5,910 nt of DNA, taken from Burkholderiales bacterium. Its GTDB lineage: Bacteria > Pseudomonadota > Gammaproteobacteria > Burkholderiales > JAEUOS01. The DNA is taken from the NCBI GenBank assembly GCA_947456845.1, contig CANGUJ010000270.1:1-5910 (forward strand). Direction: 5' to 3'. The notes under the pieces were generated by a model, which searched no databases, was not told the origin of the DNA, and saw only the letters and a program-made list of their open reading frames with translations. This document shows positions 5,685-5,910 of the stretch, one piece after another. A program made the translations under genes and the position numbers. The first letter of the stretch is position 1. Each line of letters opens with the position of its first letter.

Positions 5685-5910
5685 ATGGGTGCAGCCACCG
5701 CAGACGCGCGTTTTGGATCCGACGACCGCCTGCTGATCGGCTGCATCATCGGCTCGCTCGTGGCGCACGCGCTCACCATCCTCTACGTGCCCAGGATGCT
5801 GCCGCACGGGGAGCCCGTGCCGCCGCTGGTGGCGACCATCCGCGAGATTGGGCCGCCGCCCCTGATGCCCAAATCGGAGCCGCCGTCGGCGACTTCGGCG
5901 CCAAACATGC
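5685..5910 (+). CDS. tonB: TonB-like energy transducer, N-terminal part (runs off the window)
   Basis: TonB is anchored in the inner membrane, takes energy from ExbB/ExbD and opens outer-membrane receptors for siderophores, vitamin B12 and similar ligands. Only 75 codons are visible and no stop is reached. Residues 16-35 (LLIGCIIGSLVAHALTILYV) form a single N-terminal membrane anchor. Within it S24 and H28 give the SxxxH pattern that corresponds to the essential S16/H20 pair of E. coli TonB. A proline-rich periplasmic segment begins at about residue 44 (PVPPLV, PPPLMPKSEPPS), typical of the TonB spacer. The ATG at 5685 places a normal short cytoplasmic tail before the anchor. An in-frame ATG at 5625 would add 20 residues, with a stop at 5610 before it; neither start has a clear ribosome site. 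The receptor-contacting C-terminal domain lies beyond the edge, so a TonB-like paralogue is possible. It diverges from cysB. Confidence 0.75.
   Translation, partial: MGAATADARFGSDDRLLIGCIIGSLVAHALTILYVPRMLPHGEPVPPLVATIREIGPPPLMPKSEPPSATSAPNM

Noticed and set aside
5607..5807. 66-codon minus-strand frame opposite the tonB start
   Set aside because: No homology, no ribosome site, and it overlaps the TonB membrane-anchor coding region whose SxxxH motif is convincing.

Overview
The window is GC-rich chromosomal DNA and reads as a betaproteobacterium (Burkholderiales or Rhodocyclales type). That placement is an inference from codon use, from a CysB-type regulator with beta/gamma-proteobacterial character, and from the type I secretion adaptor, TonB and periplasmic binding protein families present. 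I see no mobile element, CRISPR array, tRNA, rRNA or clear sign of recent transfer.

Layout. Bases 1-1319 (+) hold the 3' part of an HlyD/LapC-type membrane fusion protein of a type I secretion system, whose start lies left of the window. Four genes follow on the minus strand, described here in their direction of transcription from right to left: a CysB-family LysR regulator (5570-4644), a secreted family 5 ABC transporter substrate-binding protein (4551-2959), a classical short-chain dehydrogenase/reductase (2875-2105) and a two-domain cupin-like protein (2081-1323). The cupin gene ends only 3 bp from the stop of the secretion gene, tail to tail. On the right, diverging from cysB, is the 5' end of a tonB-like gene (5685 to the window edge).

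Control elements. A strong hairpin plus T-rich tract on the minus strand (2903-2936) separates the binding-protein gene from the dehydrogenase/cupin pair and should act as a terminator or attenuator. A TGCTATA-type extended -10 element lies before the binding-protein gene and another just before tonB. The 114-bp cysB/tonB gap contains an unusually AT-rich stretch with repeated GTTAT/ATAAC and TCATTGA words, a good candidate operator for CysB itself.

How the genes may fit together. CysB proteins sense sulfur status through acetylserine-type inducers and sulfate. The solute-binding protein, dehydrogenase and cupin downstream could form a small uptake-and-modification module for an organic solute. 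No permease or ATPase gene is present here, so the binding protein is an orphan within the window. The substrate cannot be deduced from sequence alone, and the link to CysB rests only on adjacency. I found no convincing previously undescribed system; the most interesting items are regulatory architecture and the uncharacterised SDR-bicupin pair.
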